Shown: piece by piece, positions 34,672-43,718 of the stretch
Layout of the letters: each line of letters starts with the position of its first letter
How positions within the stretch are numbered: position 1 is the first letter of the stretch
Assembly: GCA_016931575.1 (NCBI GenBank)
Contig: JAFGEO010000033.1
Coordinates: 1-50,678, forward strand
From: Bacteroidales bacterium
GTDB taxonomy: Bacteria; Bacteroidota; Bacteroidia; Bacteroidales; UBA10428
Length of the DNA: 50,678 nt
Direction of reading: 5' to 3'
Made by a program: the position numbers and the translations under genes
The notes under the pieces: generated by a model
What the model was told of the DNA's origin: nothing
Seen by the model: only the letters and a program-made list of their open reading frames with translations
Databases searched by the model: none

Positions 34672-35312
34672 TGGAAATCGTTAAACGGTATTTTCCTGAC
34701 CTGGATACTAATCAGTACGAACAGCTTTCTTTACTACAAGGACTCTACAGTGAGTGGAACGAAAAGATCAATGTGATCTCACGTAAGGATATTGATCAGC
34801 TTTACCTTCGTCATGTGCTGCATTCCATGGCTATTGCCAGATACCTCTCTTTTGCCCCCGGAACCCGTGTGCTCGATGTCGGTACAGGGGGTGGATTTCC
34901 CGGGATCCCGCTGGCCATCCTGTTTCCCGGTTCCGAATTCCTGCTTGTGGATTCCATCCGGAAAAAGATCCTTGTGGCAAATGAGGTTATTGCTGCCACC
35001 GGACTTAAAAACTGCCGTGCACAGGCTGTCAGGGCCGAAACGCTGAAATCAAAATATGAATTTGTTGTGAGCCGGGCCGTAACACAAATGCCAAAGTTTG
35101 TTTCCTGGGTCACACACCTTATTTCAACGAAGCAGTTCAATAACCGCCCGAATGGCATCCTTTCGCTGAAAGGGGGTGACCTGGAAGAGGAGCTTGATAT
35201 TCCACAGAAAACGGAGCTTATCAGCCTTTCCGAATATTTCTCAGAACCCTTCTTCGAAACCAAAAAACTGGTTCACGTGATCTTTCAACATTCCGGGAGC
35301 CGGAACCGTTAA
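34671..35312 (+). CDS. rsmG: 16S rRNA (guanine-527-N7)-methyltransferase
   Basis: RsmG (GidB) methylates G527 of 16S rRNA. The 213-residue enzyme has an N-terminal helical lead (YSEWNEKINVISRKDID) and the SAM motif RVLDVGTGGGFPGIPLAIL. A VSRAVTQMP segment is also family-specific. The start ATG overlaps the sigma stop as TGATG, so translation is coupled. It closes the GT2-sigma-rsmG operon. Confidence 0.95.
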   Translation: MEIVKRYFPDLDTNQYEQLSLLQGLYSEWNEKINVISRKDIDQLYLRHVLHSMAIARYLSFAPGTRVLDVGTGGGFPGIPLAILFPGSEFLLVDSIRKKILVANEVIAATGLKNCRAQAVRAETLKSKYEFVVSRAVTQMPKFVSWVTHLISTKQFNNRPNGILSLKGGDLEEELDIPQKTELISLSEYFSEPFFETKKLVHVIFQHSGSRNR

Positions 35313-35354
35313 TAATAAGTGCACCTGATTAAAGGCATTCGTAGATTTATAGCT

Positions 35355-35362
35355 TAATTTTG
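35355..35362 (+). promoter_or_regulatory. Putative -7 box for the barrel-nadE operon
   Basis: TAATTTTG is an exact TAnnTTTG element, 12 bases before the ATG at 35374. No TTG occurs 19 bases upstream, so support is partial. Confidence 0.3.
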
Positions 35363-35373
35363 GGAAAAAAGTC

Positions 35374-36033
35374 ATGAAAAGAATCATCCTGAGCATACTG
35401 CTCCTGCTGGGCTGCGCTTTCTCCTTCGGACAGGGGAAGGGCATTAAAATTGGGGTCTATGTAGATCCTATGATCAGCTGGTTTTCATCAGAATCAAGGA
35501 CAGCCAGTTCCGATGGTGCGAAAATGGGGGTTGATGGCGGACTGGTAGTGGATAACTATTTTCAGGATAATTATGCTTTTCATACGGGAATAGGCATCGG
35601 TACCTGCGGCGGAAGTATTTTGTACACCGATGCACGACCATTCCTTTCCTATGGGCTGTCTGATACAATCGCTGCAGGCTCCGTTGTCGATTATAAAATA
35701 AACTACCTTACCCTTCCTTTAGGCCTCAAGCTGACAACCAAGGAGATTGGATATTTTTCATATTTTGCCCGGCTGGGCTTTACCAACCAGTTTAACCTGA
35801 AAACCAGGGCAACAAGTAGTGATGGCATGCTCACTAAAAGTGTGGTCGAACAGGAAATCTTTTTCTACAACCTTTCATACTTTGTCGGAGCAGGAATTCA
35901 ATATCATATTAATAAGGATGCGGCACTCGATTTCGCTGTGACCTATTCCAATGGCTTTATAAACCTTTCACGGATCGATGAGCTCAAATTTTATTCCCGC
36001 TCAGTGACCCTGCGGGTTGGGATAATTTTTTAA
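35374..36033 (+). CDS. Outer-membrane beta-barrel protein (PorT/OmpX-like)
   Basis: The 219-residue protein has a Sec signal (about 1-19, FSFGQ) and then alternating beta strands such as IKIGVYVDPMISWF and INYLTLPLGLKLTT. It ends SVTLRVGIIF with terminal Phe, the outer-membrane barrel signature. The YLTLPLGLKL strand is common in PorT-type barrels of Bacteroidota. Eight strands are probable. Specific PorT function in T9SS is not shown by sequence alone. It is followed 10 bases later by nadE and likely shares its transcript. Confidence 0.8.
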   Translation: MKRIILSILLLLGCAFSFGQGKGIKIGVYVDPMISWFSSESRTASSDGAKMGVDGGLVVDNYFQDNYAFHTGIGIGTCGGSILYTDARPFLSYGLSDTIAAGSVVDYKINYLTLPLGLKLTTKEIGYFSYFARLGFTNQFNLKTRATSSDGMLTKSVVEQEIFFYNLSYFVGAGIQYHINKDAALDFAVTYSNGFINLSRIDELKFYSRSVTLRVGIIF

Positions 36034-36043
36034 TGAACAGAAT

Positions 36044-37699
36044 ATGCGAATCGCTTTAGCTCAGCTGAATTACAAAATAGGTGCTTTTACGGAGAATGTA
36101 GAGAAAATGGTGTCGGCCATTCGCGAAGCAAAACAACATCATGCCGACCTGGTTGTCTTCAGTGAGCTGTCAGTCTGTGGGTACCCCCCATTGGACCTGC
36201 TCGAAAATAAATCATTTATCGACCGCGGCACCGCAGCCGTTGGAGATATCACGAAAGAGACGGATGGAATTGCTGTGATAATTGGTTTGCCAACCCTTAA
36301 TACACAAAAAACAGGCAAGAATCTGTTTAATTCAGCCTTGTTCATTGCCGATGGCGAGATCCGGTGTGAATGCCATAAATCGCTGCTTCCAACCTATGAT
36401 ATTTTTGATGAATACCGGTACTTTCAGCCTGCAGATAAGGTGGCTCCGGTTCAATATAAGGGAAAGAAAATAGCCATTACCATTTGCGAAGATTTATGGT
36501 TTCAGCAACCCTTGCTGACGAATTTTGGCAAGCACAAAATTTATACCAGCGACCCAATGAAAATGCTGGGAGCGGAATCCTGTGACCTGATCATCAACAT
36601 AGCGGCTTCTCCTTTTGCCTATAACCATGAAGCCATTAAGACAGAAATCCTCCGGGCGAATGCCGGAAAATATAAAACGCCGATTGTTTATGTAAACCAG
36701 GTTGGGGCCCATACCGAGCTGATCTTTGATGGTGGCTCCAGGGTACTGGATGCGGATGGCAGGAATGTGCTCCGCCTGAAATCATTCATTGAGGAACTGG
36801 CCTATTTTGATACAGATAAGCCTGTAGTATCGCATCAAAACTCCGAACCATCGGATACCGACCGGATCCATAGGATCCATGATGCTCTCATTCTGGGGAT
36901 TCATGACTATTTCAGGAAGATGAGGTTTTCCAAGGCTGTACTGGGGCTTTCCGGGGGGATCGATTCTGCAGTAACCCTGGTGCTGGCAAAGGAAGCGCTG
37001 GGCCGGGAGAACGTGCGCGTTTTGTTAATGCCTTCGCAGTATTCCTCGGACCATTCGGTAAGCGATGCAATTAAACTGGCTGAGAACCTGGGCGTCAGGT
37101 ACGATACCCTTCCTATCAAAGATATCTTCAATCAGTTCCTGGATGATCTTGGGGAACTTTTCCGGGGAACACATCCCGACATTGCTGAAGAAAACATCCA
37201 GGCCCGAATCCGGGGTACTTTATTAATGGCCATTTCCAATAAATTTGGTAATCTGCTGCTTAATACCTCAAACAAAAGTGAGGTTGCTGTGGGATATGGA
37301 ACGCTCTATGGTGATATGAACGGGGGTATCTCTGTACTTGGGGACGTTTACAAAACCGATGTCTATAAACTTGCCAGGTACATAAACAGGGAGAACGAGG
37401 TCATCCCTGAACATACCCTTGTTAAACCGCCTTCAGCAGAACTTCGGCCTGATCAGAAAGACAGTGACTCCCTTCCCGATTACGACCTCCTGGATCAGGT
37501 ACTCTATCAGTATATTGAGCGCAGAATGTCCGGAGATGAAATTATTGCAGCAGGTTTTGAAGAGGGTATGGTATGGAAAACCCTTTCCATGGTTAATTCG
37601 AATGAATATAAACGCTTTCAGACACCCCCGATTCTGCGGGTCAGCAGCAAAGCTTTCGGTTTTGGACGCCGCATGCCGCTGGTGGCAAAATATTTCTGA
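36044..37699 (+). CDS. nadE: Glutamine-dependent NAD synthetase
   Basis: NadE makes NAD from deamido-NAD, ATP and glutamine. The 551-residue protein joins a nitrilase-type glutaminase domain (E41 in FSELS, K112 in HKSLLP, C148 in ITICEDLW) to an NAD synthase domain with ATP-PP loop LSGGIDSAVTL near residue 303, plus NKSEVAVGYGTLYGDMNGG later. All catalytic residues are present. It is transcribed downstream of the barrel gene, and no other NAD-biosynthesis gene is adjacent. Confidence 0.97.
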   Translation: MRIALAQLNYKIGAFTENVEKMVSAIREAKQHHADLVVFSELSVCGYPPLDLLENKSFIDRGTAAVGDITKETDGIAVIIGLPTLNTQKTGKNLFNSALFIADGEIRCECHKSLLPTYDIFDEYRYFQPADKVAPVQYKGKKIAITICEDLWFQQPLLTNFGKHKIYTSDPMKMLGAESCDLIINIAASPFAYNHEAIKTEILRANAGKYKTPIVYVNQVGAHTELIFDGGSRVLDADGRNVLRLKSFIEELAYFDTDKPVVSHQNSEPSDTDRIHRIHDALILGIHDYFRKMRFSKAVLGLSGGIDSAVTLVLAKEALGRENVRVLLMPSQYSSDHSVSDAIKLAENLGVRYDTLPIKDIFNQFLDDLGELFRGTHPDIAEENIQARIRGTLLMAISNKFGNLLLNTSNKSEVAVGYGTLYGDMNGGISVLGDVYKTDVYKLARYINRENEVIPEHTLVKPPSAELRPDQKDSDSLPDYDLLDQVLYQYIERRMSGDEIIAAGFEEGMVWKTLSMVNSNEYKRFQTPPILRVSSKAFGFGRRMPLVAKYF

Positions 37700-37769
37700 T
37701 ACGCATCCAAAAGGTTGCGAAGCACAACTATTTTAGTGAATAACATATCCCTTACCGGGGTAACTCAGG

Positions 37770-38705
37770 CTATTGATCAATGATAGCAGGACTCAGCAAT
37801 ATGGTGTTTACCTGTTTATATTCATTATTTGTTGAGATGGTGTTGTCTATGGCTTCATCATTCGCCAGCTTCACAGCAATCTCTGCGGCTTTTGTTGCGA
37901 TGCTCGAGATAGGTTTGTCAACGGTCATCGTTTGTTCCCCGTTTTTGATCCTTTCAATGGCTGCCGGATCGGCATCCTGACCGCAAATGAAAGGAAAATC
38001 AGTGATCCCCTTTTCTTTCAACGCACGGATAGCGCCCTCCGCAAGCTGATCATTGGAAGCAAGGACAGCATCGATCTGTTGATTTTGTTCCAGACATTCC
38101 TTCATCAATCGGTAGCCTTCTTCAGCACTCCAGTAGTTAACGTAATTTTCATAGACAACCCTAATATCACCTTTCTTAATCAGGGTATCCAGTACCATTC
38201 TGTGGCCTTCGCAGAGCAAATAGGTATTGTTGTCGGTAACAGGTCCCTTGAGGATGACATAGTTACCTGCCGGACATTTCCCGGTCATGTATTCGGCCTG
38301 GAGTTGTCCTACCTTCTCACTGTCAAATGAAATGTAAAAATCAAGATTGCATTGTTGAATAATGCGATCGTAAGCGATAACCTTAACATGTTTTTCATGC
38401 GCAAGTTGAACGATCTTGGCCGCCTGATAGCGGTCGGTTGGGATGATTACCAGTACGTCAATATCGAGGTTCAGCAACTCCTCTGCCAGCTGATACTGCT
38501 TTTCGGCATCACCTTCAGATGCCTTAAAGTACACTACTCCATCCTTTTCTTCTATCTGCTTGGTAAACTGAGCTTTGTCTTCTGCCCACCTTCCGGTTTT
38601 CGAATCATCCATCAGAAAGCCTATATTTGCTTTTTGAGTGCACGCTCCAAGTATTAGTATGCCTAATAGGAGGAGTAAACTGAGGTATACGATTCTGTTT
38701 TTCAT
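37770..38705 (-). CDS. Orphan periplasmic sugar-binding lipoprotein (xylose/ribose type)
   Basis: The 311-residue protein has a lipobox ILGAC (Cys22) and a type I periplasmic-binding fold: NIGFLMDDSKTGRWAEDK, DVLVIIPTDRYQAAKIV, VIAYDRII and DAVLASNDQLAEGAIRAL. These match XylF-like ABC sugar receptors. No permease or ATPase gene is nearby, so it may feed an unlinked transporter or act as a sensor's ligand receptor. It is monocistronic, divergent from the gene at 38863. Confidence 0.88.
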   Translation of the reverse strand: MKNRIVYLSLLLLLGILILGACTQKANIGFLMDDSKTGRWAEDKAQFTKQIEEKDGVVYFKASEGDAEKQYQLAEELLNLDIDVLVIIPTDRYQAAKIVQLAHEKHVKVIAYDRIIQQCNLDFYISFDSEKVGQLQAEYMTGKCPAGNYVILKGPVTDNNTYLLCEGHRMVLDTLIKKGDIRVVYENYVNYWSAEEGYRLMKECLEQNQQIDAVLASNDQLAEGAIRALKEKGITDFPFICGQDADPAAIERIKNGEQTMTVDKPISSIATKAAEIAVKLANDEAIDNTISTNNEYKQVNTILLSPAIIDQ

Positions 38706-38862
38706 GATACGAGAGTTTTGATCATGTATAAGTTACAAAAATGTATCATACCTGTCAATAACAAAAACAGGGTGATTTCAGATTCGCAAGACCTAACAGA
38801 CTTAACACTACTTAATTGTAATGCAATGGTGATATTGCTCATCAAACAGGATTGTGTCACGT

Positions 38863-39711
38863 ATGTCTTTGATAAACATTAAGATACAATTTATTCCTCA
38901 GACTTCGGGACTGAAGCTTGAAGTGTGGACCCCGGAAGGTCAGCTCCGGCAGGCAGGGATCCCGTATGGCGGACCGGTACACGGGCTTATCAGTGCCCGC
39001 CTGAGCGATCGTGAACTTCGTGTGGTACTCAACCGGAAGCCGGATATGAGGCATCTTATGGGATATGGTATCCGGGTGAACAACAGGACGCTTCGCCCAA
39101 TGACCATTGTGCATGTTGACAGAGATGCTCAAACGATCTATTTTGATACAGACCTTCCGCAATTCGTTACTGCCGGCGCAAACTTCAGCCTGTATTCGCG
39201 GGAACCCTTACTGATAACTGAACTGAGGTTGATGATGGACCTTCATCCGGATGAACCTATCGGACCTGCTGAATTAAACCTTGTCTGCCCGCCTCAACTT
39301 ATTAGTCAGGCCGTATTGTTGTTCTCAGAGCATGTCCCCCTGGCGGAAATTCCCGCAGGAGTTAAAGCAATCAGTGTACCTGAACGGATAGATGATCAGG
39401 GCCGGAGGATGAGGGCTCTTGATGAAAGCGATGTGAATCCTGTACTGAATCAGGTTTTCAGGTTTCCGAAATGTCCGGTTTTCATTGCCTTGCATAATAG
39501 TTGCATTAACCCTGTACATGAGCAGATTCTCGATAATCTCCTGAAAACTGCCGGCTATGCAGACAGGTTTGTATCACACAAACCGGAACACTTACTGTAT
39601 TTGATATGCGCCCTTCCGGAAATGAGGGAATACTTTTTTGATGCCCTCCAGGTTTTTAAAAAACGGCTTGAGAAAATACTGGAACCCGGATCCCGCTTAT
39701 TTTTTGATTAA
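38863..39711 (+). CDS. Unrecognised 282-residue protein
   Basis: I do not recognise a family. It has no signal peptide or TM helix. The N-terminal half looks beta-rich (INIKIQFIPQTSGLKLEVWTP), the C-terminal half helical (about 220-282, EHLLYLICALPEMREYFFDALQVF). There is no P-loop, zinc motif or nuclease motif. I start at ATG 38863; GTG 38854 in frame is an alternative. It is a lone plus-strand gene between the sugar-binding lipoprotein and GT4. Confidence 0.75.
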   Translation: MSLINIKIQFIPQTSGLKLEVWTPEGQLRQAGIPYGGPVHGLISARLSDRELRVVLNRKPDMRHLMGYGIRVNNRTLRPMTIVHVDRDAQTIYFDTDLPQFVTAGANFSLYSREPLLITELRLMMDLHPDEPIGPAELNLVCPPQLISQAVLLFSEHVPLAEIPAGVKAISVPERIDDQGRRMRALDESDVNPVLNQVFRFPKCPVFIALHNSCINPVHEQILDNLLKTAGYADRFVSHKPEHLLYLICALPEMREYFFDALQVFKKRLEKILEPGSRLFFD

Positions 39712-39732
39712 CTAAGCTTAAAAATGTGCCCG

Positions 39733-40866
39733 CTACCCGTTCTGTAGATCGAGTAATTTCTGGAACAGGAGCTGTATCTTTTTACATCCGGATGAACGGT
39801 CAAATCTGCTAAAAATGGCTTTCTGACCTTCTGTCTCCAGGTGGTTTCTTATTTTGGGCTGGGTTATCAGGTGGATGATTTTATTGGAAAAATCCGCAAG
39901 GTCTTTTTGGTGATAGAGCATTCCTAAATTGCCGTTATTCAATAATTCACTGTTTATTTCAGAGTAAGGGGCAATCACGGATAAGCCGGAGGCCATGGCT
40001 TTATGTACAATCATATCGTAAGGTTGGTGCTGACGGTGGGTGACAAAAATATCAATGCTTCGGAAGAAAGTTATCAGTTTATCCTGAGCAATGCGAAAAT
40101 GTACCCTGTCCTCTACTTTGCATTCCCTGGCCAGGATTGTCAGGAAATTGCGGTATTCCTCTTCCTGTTCGGAACCGCTCCGTCCATAGATCAGAAGATC
40201 GACATCGTGATGGTTTCTTTCCAGGAACTGGATAGCCCGGATAGAAAAATCAAGGGCATAGGTATTGTTATATTTACCAATTGCACCGAGAATTATCCTG
40301 TCTTCAGGGAGCCTGAAGATCTTACGGGCTGATTTTTTTGCCAGTGTGTCATTCGCAAAGTGACCAGCATCGATACAGGGCGGGATAACTTTCATCCTTT
40401 CCGGCTTATAATGCGTAAGCAGCAGGGCGTGTTCAGCCAGTTTTTCAGAGGGTGAGATCCAGGAATCGAAAGGGCGGAACAGCATTTTATATAGAAAAGG
40501 ATGCTTTTTCAGGTTCAGGATGGATTGCTGGAAGAAGACCAGTCTCAGACTGCGGTAAAGGAGTATTTTAACCAGGGAAGCCATCAGGATATCTCTTGGC
40601 CGGATAACCAGCAGCAGCGAAATGTTCTGGTTTTTCAGGTAAACGGATAAGGCACGGGCATGCCGTAAATCAATAAAATAAGTAGGTTTTTTTAAACGGT
40701 GGATGTCGACATTTTGCTCTTCTGCCAGTTTAGAAAGCGCGCTGTCCGGGGAGGTAATCAGACTAATAGTATACCGGCTATCGCTTAACCAGCCAATGAA
40801 GCGAAGCGTGTTTTTTTCAATTCCTCCATAACAATCTCCACTGGAATAAAATGCAATTTTTGGCAT
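39733..40866 (-). CDS. Family 4 glycosyltransferase
   Basis: The 377-residue GT-B protein starts KIAFYSSGDCYGGIEKNTLRF, the glycine-rich acceptor-side loop. Its second half has the donor domain ILGAIGKYNNTYALDFSIRA and a SIDIFVTHRQHQPYDMIVHKAMASGLSVIAP segment, where the Glu of the usual ExxxE motif is replaced by His/Asp. It likely adds a sugar to a cell-wall or LPS glycan. It begins 8 bases after murF-alr, so it is in the same operon. Confidence 0.88.
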   Translation of the reverse strand: MPKIAFYSSGDCYGGIEKNTLRFIGWLSDSRYTISLITSPDSALSKLAEEQNVDIHRLKKPTYFIDLRHARALSVYLKNQNISLLLVIRPRDILMASLVKILLYRSLRLVFFQQSILNLKKHPFLYKMLFRPFDSWISPSEKLAEHALLLTHYKPERMKVIPPCIDAGHFANDTLAKKSARKIFRLPEDRIILGAIGKYNNTYALDFSIRAIQFLERNHHDVDLLIYGRSGSEQEEEYRNFLTILARECKVEDRVHFRIAQDKLITFFRSIDIFVTHRQHQPYDMIVHKAMASGLSVIAPYSEINSELLNNGNLGMLYHQKDLADFSNKIIHLITQPKIRNHLETEGQKAIFSRFDRSSGCKKIQLLFQKLLDLQNG

Positions 40867-40874
40867 TTTAGCTA

Positions 40875-43331
40875 TCAGGTGTTTAAATAAATCCGTTTCA
40901 CACGTGTAGAAATACCTGTCAGTATTTCATATGGGATAGTCCCGACCTGCAGGGCCAGCTGGCTGATGGTATGTTGTTCTCCAAAGATAATGACTTCATC
41001 TCCAATTCCGGCATCCAGTCCGGTGACATCGATCATGCAAAGGTCCATGCATATATCACCGATAAAAGGTACAAGTGTGTCCTTATACCATACCTGCCCA
41101 TTCCGGTTGCCCAGTTTGCGGTTCAGACCGTCAGCATAACCAACAGGCAGGATAGCGATCTCGGAATCCCGGTCCAGAATCCCATGGCGGTTATACCCAA
41201 CTGTATCTGTTTTGGGTACTTTTTTTATCTGACTGATGATGGTTTTGAGGGTGCTGACAGGCTTAAGGAGACCATTCACGGCGGATATTCCGTGGAGACC
41301 AATTCCCAGTCGGACCATATCCAGATGGGCCTCCGGAAATCTTTCAATTCCTGCAGAGTTTAAAATATACCGGATAGGCTGGTAGCCCAGTGCTGTGGTA
41401 AGCTCATCGGAGATCTCCCGGAAGAGCCGGATCTGATTCCGGGTAAATTCGTCCTCCTCCGGATTATCCGAGACAGCAAGGTGTGAGAAGATCCCTTTTA
41501 CACGAACGGCAGGAGTTGCCGCAAGCTGTCTTATCAGCTTGCCGATTTCTTCCGGCATAAAGCCAAGGCGGTGCATGCCGGTATCAATTTTAAGGTGTAC
41601 CGGGTATTGATCTGACTGCCCGGAGCTAAGTAATCTGACAAAGCTGTTCAGGCCTTCCAAACTGAAAATTTCGGGTTCCAGCTTATATTCAATAAGCTCG
41701 GCAAAACTTCCTTCTGTCGGGGCCATGACCATGATGGGCAGGCTTACCCCAGCCCTGCGGAGTTCAACGCCTTCATCGGTATACGCAACACCCAGGTAAT
41801 CAACCTTTTGATGTTGTAACAGGTTGGCGATTTCAAAGCTGCCGCTCCCGTAGCTCAGGGCCTTTACCATAACCATGATCCGGGTTTCGGGCTGCAGCAG
41901 TCCCCTGAAATAATTCAGGTTGTGGACCAGGTGTTCCAGGTTTATTTCCAATACCGTGGAATGTTTCTTTTTTGCCAGTGCGGATACAATTTGCTCGAAT
42001 CCGAAGTCGCGAGCTCCCTTGATCAGGAGGGTCTGCTCCCGCAGATCAATTGTTCTCAGGTTCATTAAAAGCTCCCCGGTGGTAGGGAACCACCTGGCCT
42101 CATCCGGCATTCTGCCGCTGTTTTTGATATCGGGTCCGACAACAATCAGCTGATGGAGCGCATAGCGTCTGGTCAGATTAAAAACTTCGGCATAGAGTTT
42201 ATTGATGTCGGTGCCCGATTGCCGGATATCTGACAGGATCAGGCTGTGTTTTTTATGCTGTTTCTGGGTGGACAGGTAATCCAGGGCAATGCGCAGGGAA
42301 TGAAGGTCGCTGTTGTAACTGTCATTGATAAGGGTGCAATTACCCTGGCCATCGATCTGCTCCAGTCGCATAGCAACCGGAACCAGGGCATCGAATCCTG
42401 CCTGTACCTCTGCAGACTGAAATCCCTGGTGTAAGAGGAAACAGAGAATATGGAGGCAGTTTTCCAGGGATGCTTCATCAGTAAAAGGCAGGCTGAATAC
42501 CTCATCTTTATGGTCATAGCTTATGCTAAGCAGGGTGCTGTTCCCTTTTGTTTTGATCTCCCGGACGTACAGGTAGCAGTTCCGGCTTTCTTTTGACCAG
42601 GTTACCATCTGACACCCCAGCTGCTGTCGGCTCACTTCCTGATGAATATAGCGATGGTCAAGGCAACAGTAAAGAACTTTTGCATGTCTGAAAAGCTTCA
42701 GCTTCTCAATGACTTTCTGCTCCAGGGATGCAAAGTTTTCCTGATGGGCAGGACCTATGTTTGTGAAAATACCGAGATCAGGGGCGATAATTTTTTCAAG
42801 CTTCTCCATCTCACCGGGCAGGGATATTCCTGCCTCCAGGATGGACCAGTCGGCATCGGCCTGGAGCAGCCAAACCGATAAGGGAACGCCAACCTGGGAG
42901 TTATAACTCTTTGGTGACCTGGAAACCTGTCCTTTCTGGCTCAGGCAGGTGGCCAGCCATTCCTTTACCACAGTTTTCCCGTTGCTGCCGGTAATGGCAA
43001 TGACCGGCATCCGGAGTTGTGTCCGTATGTGGCTGGCTAGTTGCTGAAGGGCCTGCAGGGTGTTTTCCACCAGGATGTAACTTGCATCGGGGTGTGTTTT
43101 TAATCGCGGACTGACTTCCTCAATCAGGAAATAACGCAGGCCACCTTCCAGCAGATCATCCAGGTAATCATGCCCGTCATGCCTGTCCCCCCTGATAGCA
43201 ACAAAGAGGGCGGCTGAGCCCGGCTGGATATTCCGGCTGTCAGTTTCAAGTTGTTCGATAAATCCTTCTCCCCGGCCATGCAGGGTTCCGTTTACGATTA
43301 TGGCAAGCTGGTTTATGTTGAGTCGGGGCAT
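40875..43331 (-). CDS. murF-alr: Bifunctional MurF ligase / alanine racemase
   Basis: The 818-residue fusion joins MurF, which adds D-Ala-D-Ala to UDP-MurNAc-tripeptide, to Alr, which makes D-alanine. MurF (about 1-455) has ATP loop TGSNGKT at 114-120 and the MurF-type YNSQVGVP. Alr (about 460-818) has PLP lysine K490 in VKALSYGSG, and catalytic Tyr713 in VGYNRHG. All key residues are intact. The fusion is known in Bacteroidota and places D-alanine production and use on one chain. ATG 43331 lies close to the promoter, so the mRNA may be almost leaderless. Confidence 0.96.
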   Translation of the reverse strand: MPRLNINQLAIIVNGTLHGRGEGFIEQLETDSRNIQPGSAALFVAIRGDRHDGHDYLDDLLEGGLRYFLIEEVSPRLKTHPDASYILVENTLQALQQLASHIRTQLRMPVIAITGSNGKTVVKEWLATCLSQKGQVSRSPKSYNSQVGVPLSVWLLQADADWSILEAGISLPGEMEKLEKIIAPDLGIFTNIGPAHQENFASLEQKVIEKLKLFRHAKVLYCCLDHRYIHQEVSRQQLGCQMVTWSKESRNCYLYVREIKTKGNSTLLSISYDHKDEVFSLPFTDEASLENCLHILCFLLHQGFQSAEVQAGFDALVPVAMRLEQIDGQGNCTLINDSYNSDLHSLRIALDYLSTQKQHKKHSLILSDIRQSGTDINKLYAEVFNLTRRYALHQLIVVGPDIKNSGRMPDEARWFPTTGELLMNLRTIDLREQTLLIKGARDFGFEQIVSALAKKKHSTVLEINLEHLVHNLNYFRGLLQPETRIMVMVKALSYGSGSFEIANLLQHQKVDYLGVAYTDEGVELRRAGVSLPIMVMAPTEGSFAELIEYKLEPEIFSLEGLNSFVRLLSSGQSDQYPVHLKIDTGMHRLGFMPEEIGKLIRQLAATPAVRVKGIFSHLAVSDNPEEDEFTRNQIRLFREISDELTTALGYQPIRYILNSAGIERFPEAHLDMVRLGIGLHGISAVNGLLKPVSTLKTIISQIKKVPKTDTVGYNRHGILDRDSEIAILPVGYADGLNRKLGNRNGQVWYKDTLVPFIGDICMDLCMIDVTGLDAGIGDEVIIFGEQHTISQLALQVGTIPYEILTGISTRVKRIYLNT

Positions 43332-43718
43332 AGTCCTGCAAAGTTAACTCAATTAAGCATTTGCCGCAATGCGGTTCTTATGAGTATGGCATACCAAAAG
43401 ACAGCTGAAGGATTTCCTGGAAAACAGGAACTCTTAACTTCTTCTTCCCATCTCACCTGGTGTGCCTGTGCAATCATGGTATCGTGGTAATAAGTCTGGA
43501 GGAAGTTTTAGTGTGTGCATGCTTTTAACTGATCTCACCCGGTGTAACGAATTTAAAAGAATATCTTGAATTTCTGCCATCAGTGATCTGGTTTTTGGCA
43601 TATCGTTGTACGGAATATGTTGGAGGATCTGTTTTTCACCTTCTTGGTAACATCTAAAGACATTCCTATACAATTAGATCAGTTATTTGTAGTTTTATAC
43701 TTGCAAATCTTTTTAAGA
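43332..43718. other. 387-base intergenic region with two similar short motifs
   Basis: It holds the murF-alr promoter at the left and a weak promoter for the gene at 43719 at the right. In the middle the 14-mer ATCTCACCYGGTGT appears twice (43450 and 43536), with an internal CACC/GGTG inverted repeat. Two 79-residue open frames in this region show no domain, so I do not call them. Confidence 0.45.
43339..43369 (-). promoter_or_regulatory. Promoter of murF-alr
   Basis: The minus strand reads TTG (43367-43369), a 20-base spacer and TAACTTTG (43339-43346). It ends 7 bases before the start codon, so the transcript would begin at or next to the ATG. Confidence 0.5.

Noticed and set aside
43251-43490. 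79-residue plus-strand open frame
   Set aside because: Its first third lies antisense within murF-alr, and its composition does not resemble a protein.
43434-43673. 79-residue minus-strand open frame
   Set aside because: No domain, no signal and no promoter box. It overlaps another open frame and lies in a spacer that already contains two promoters.
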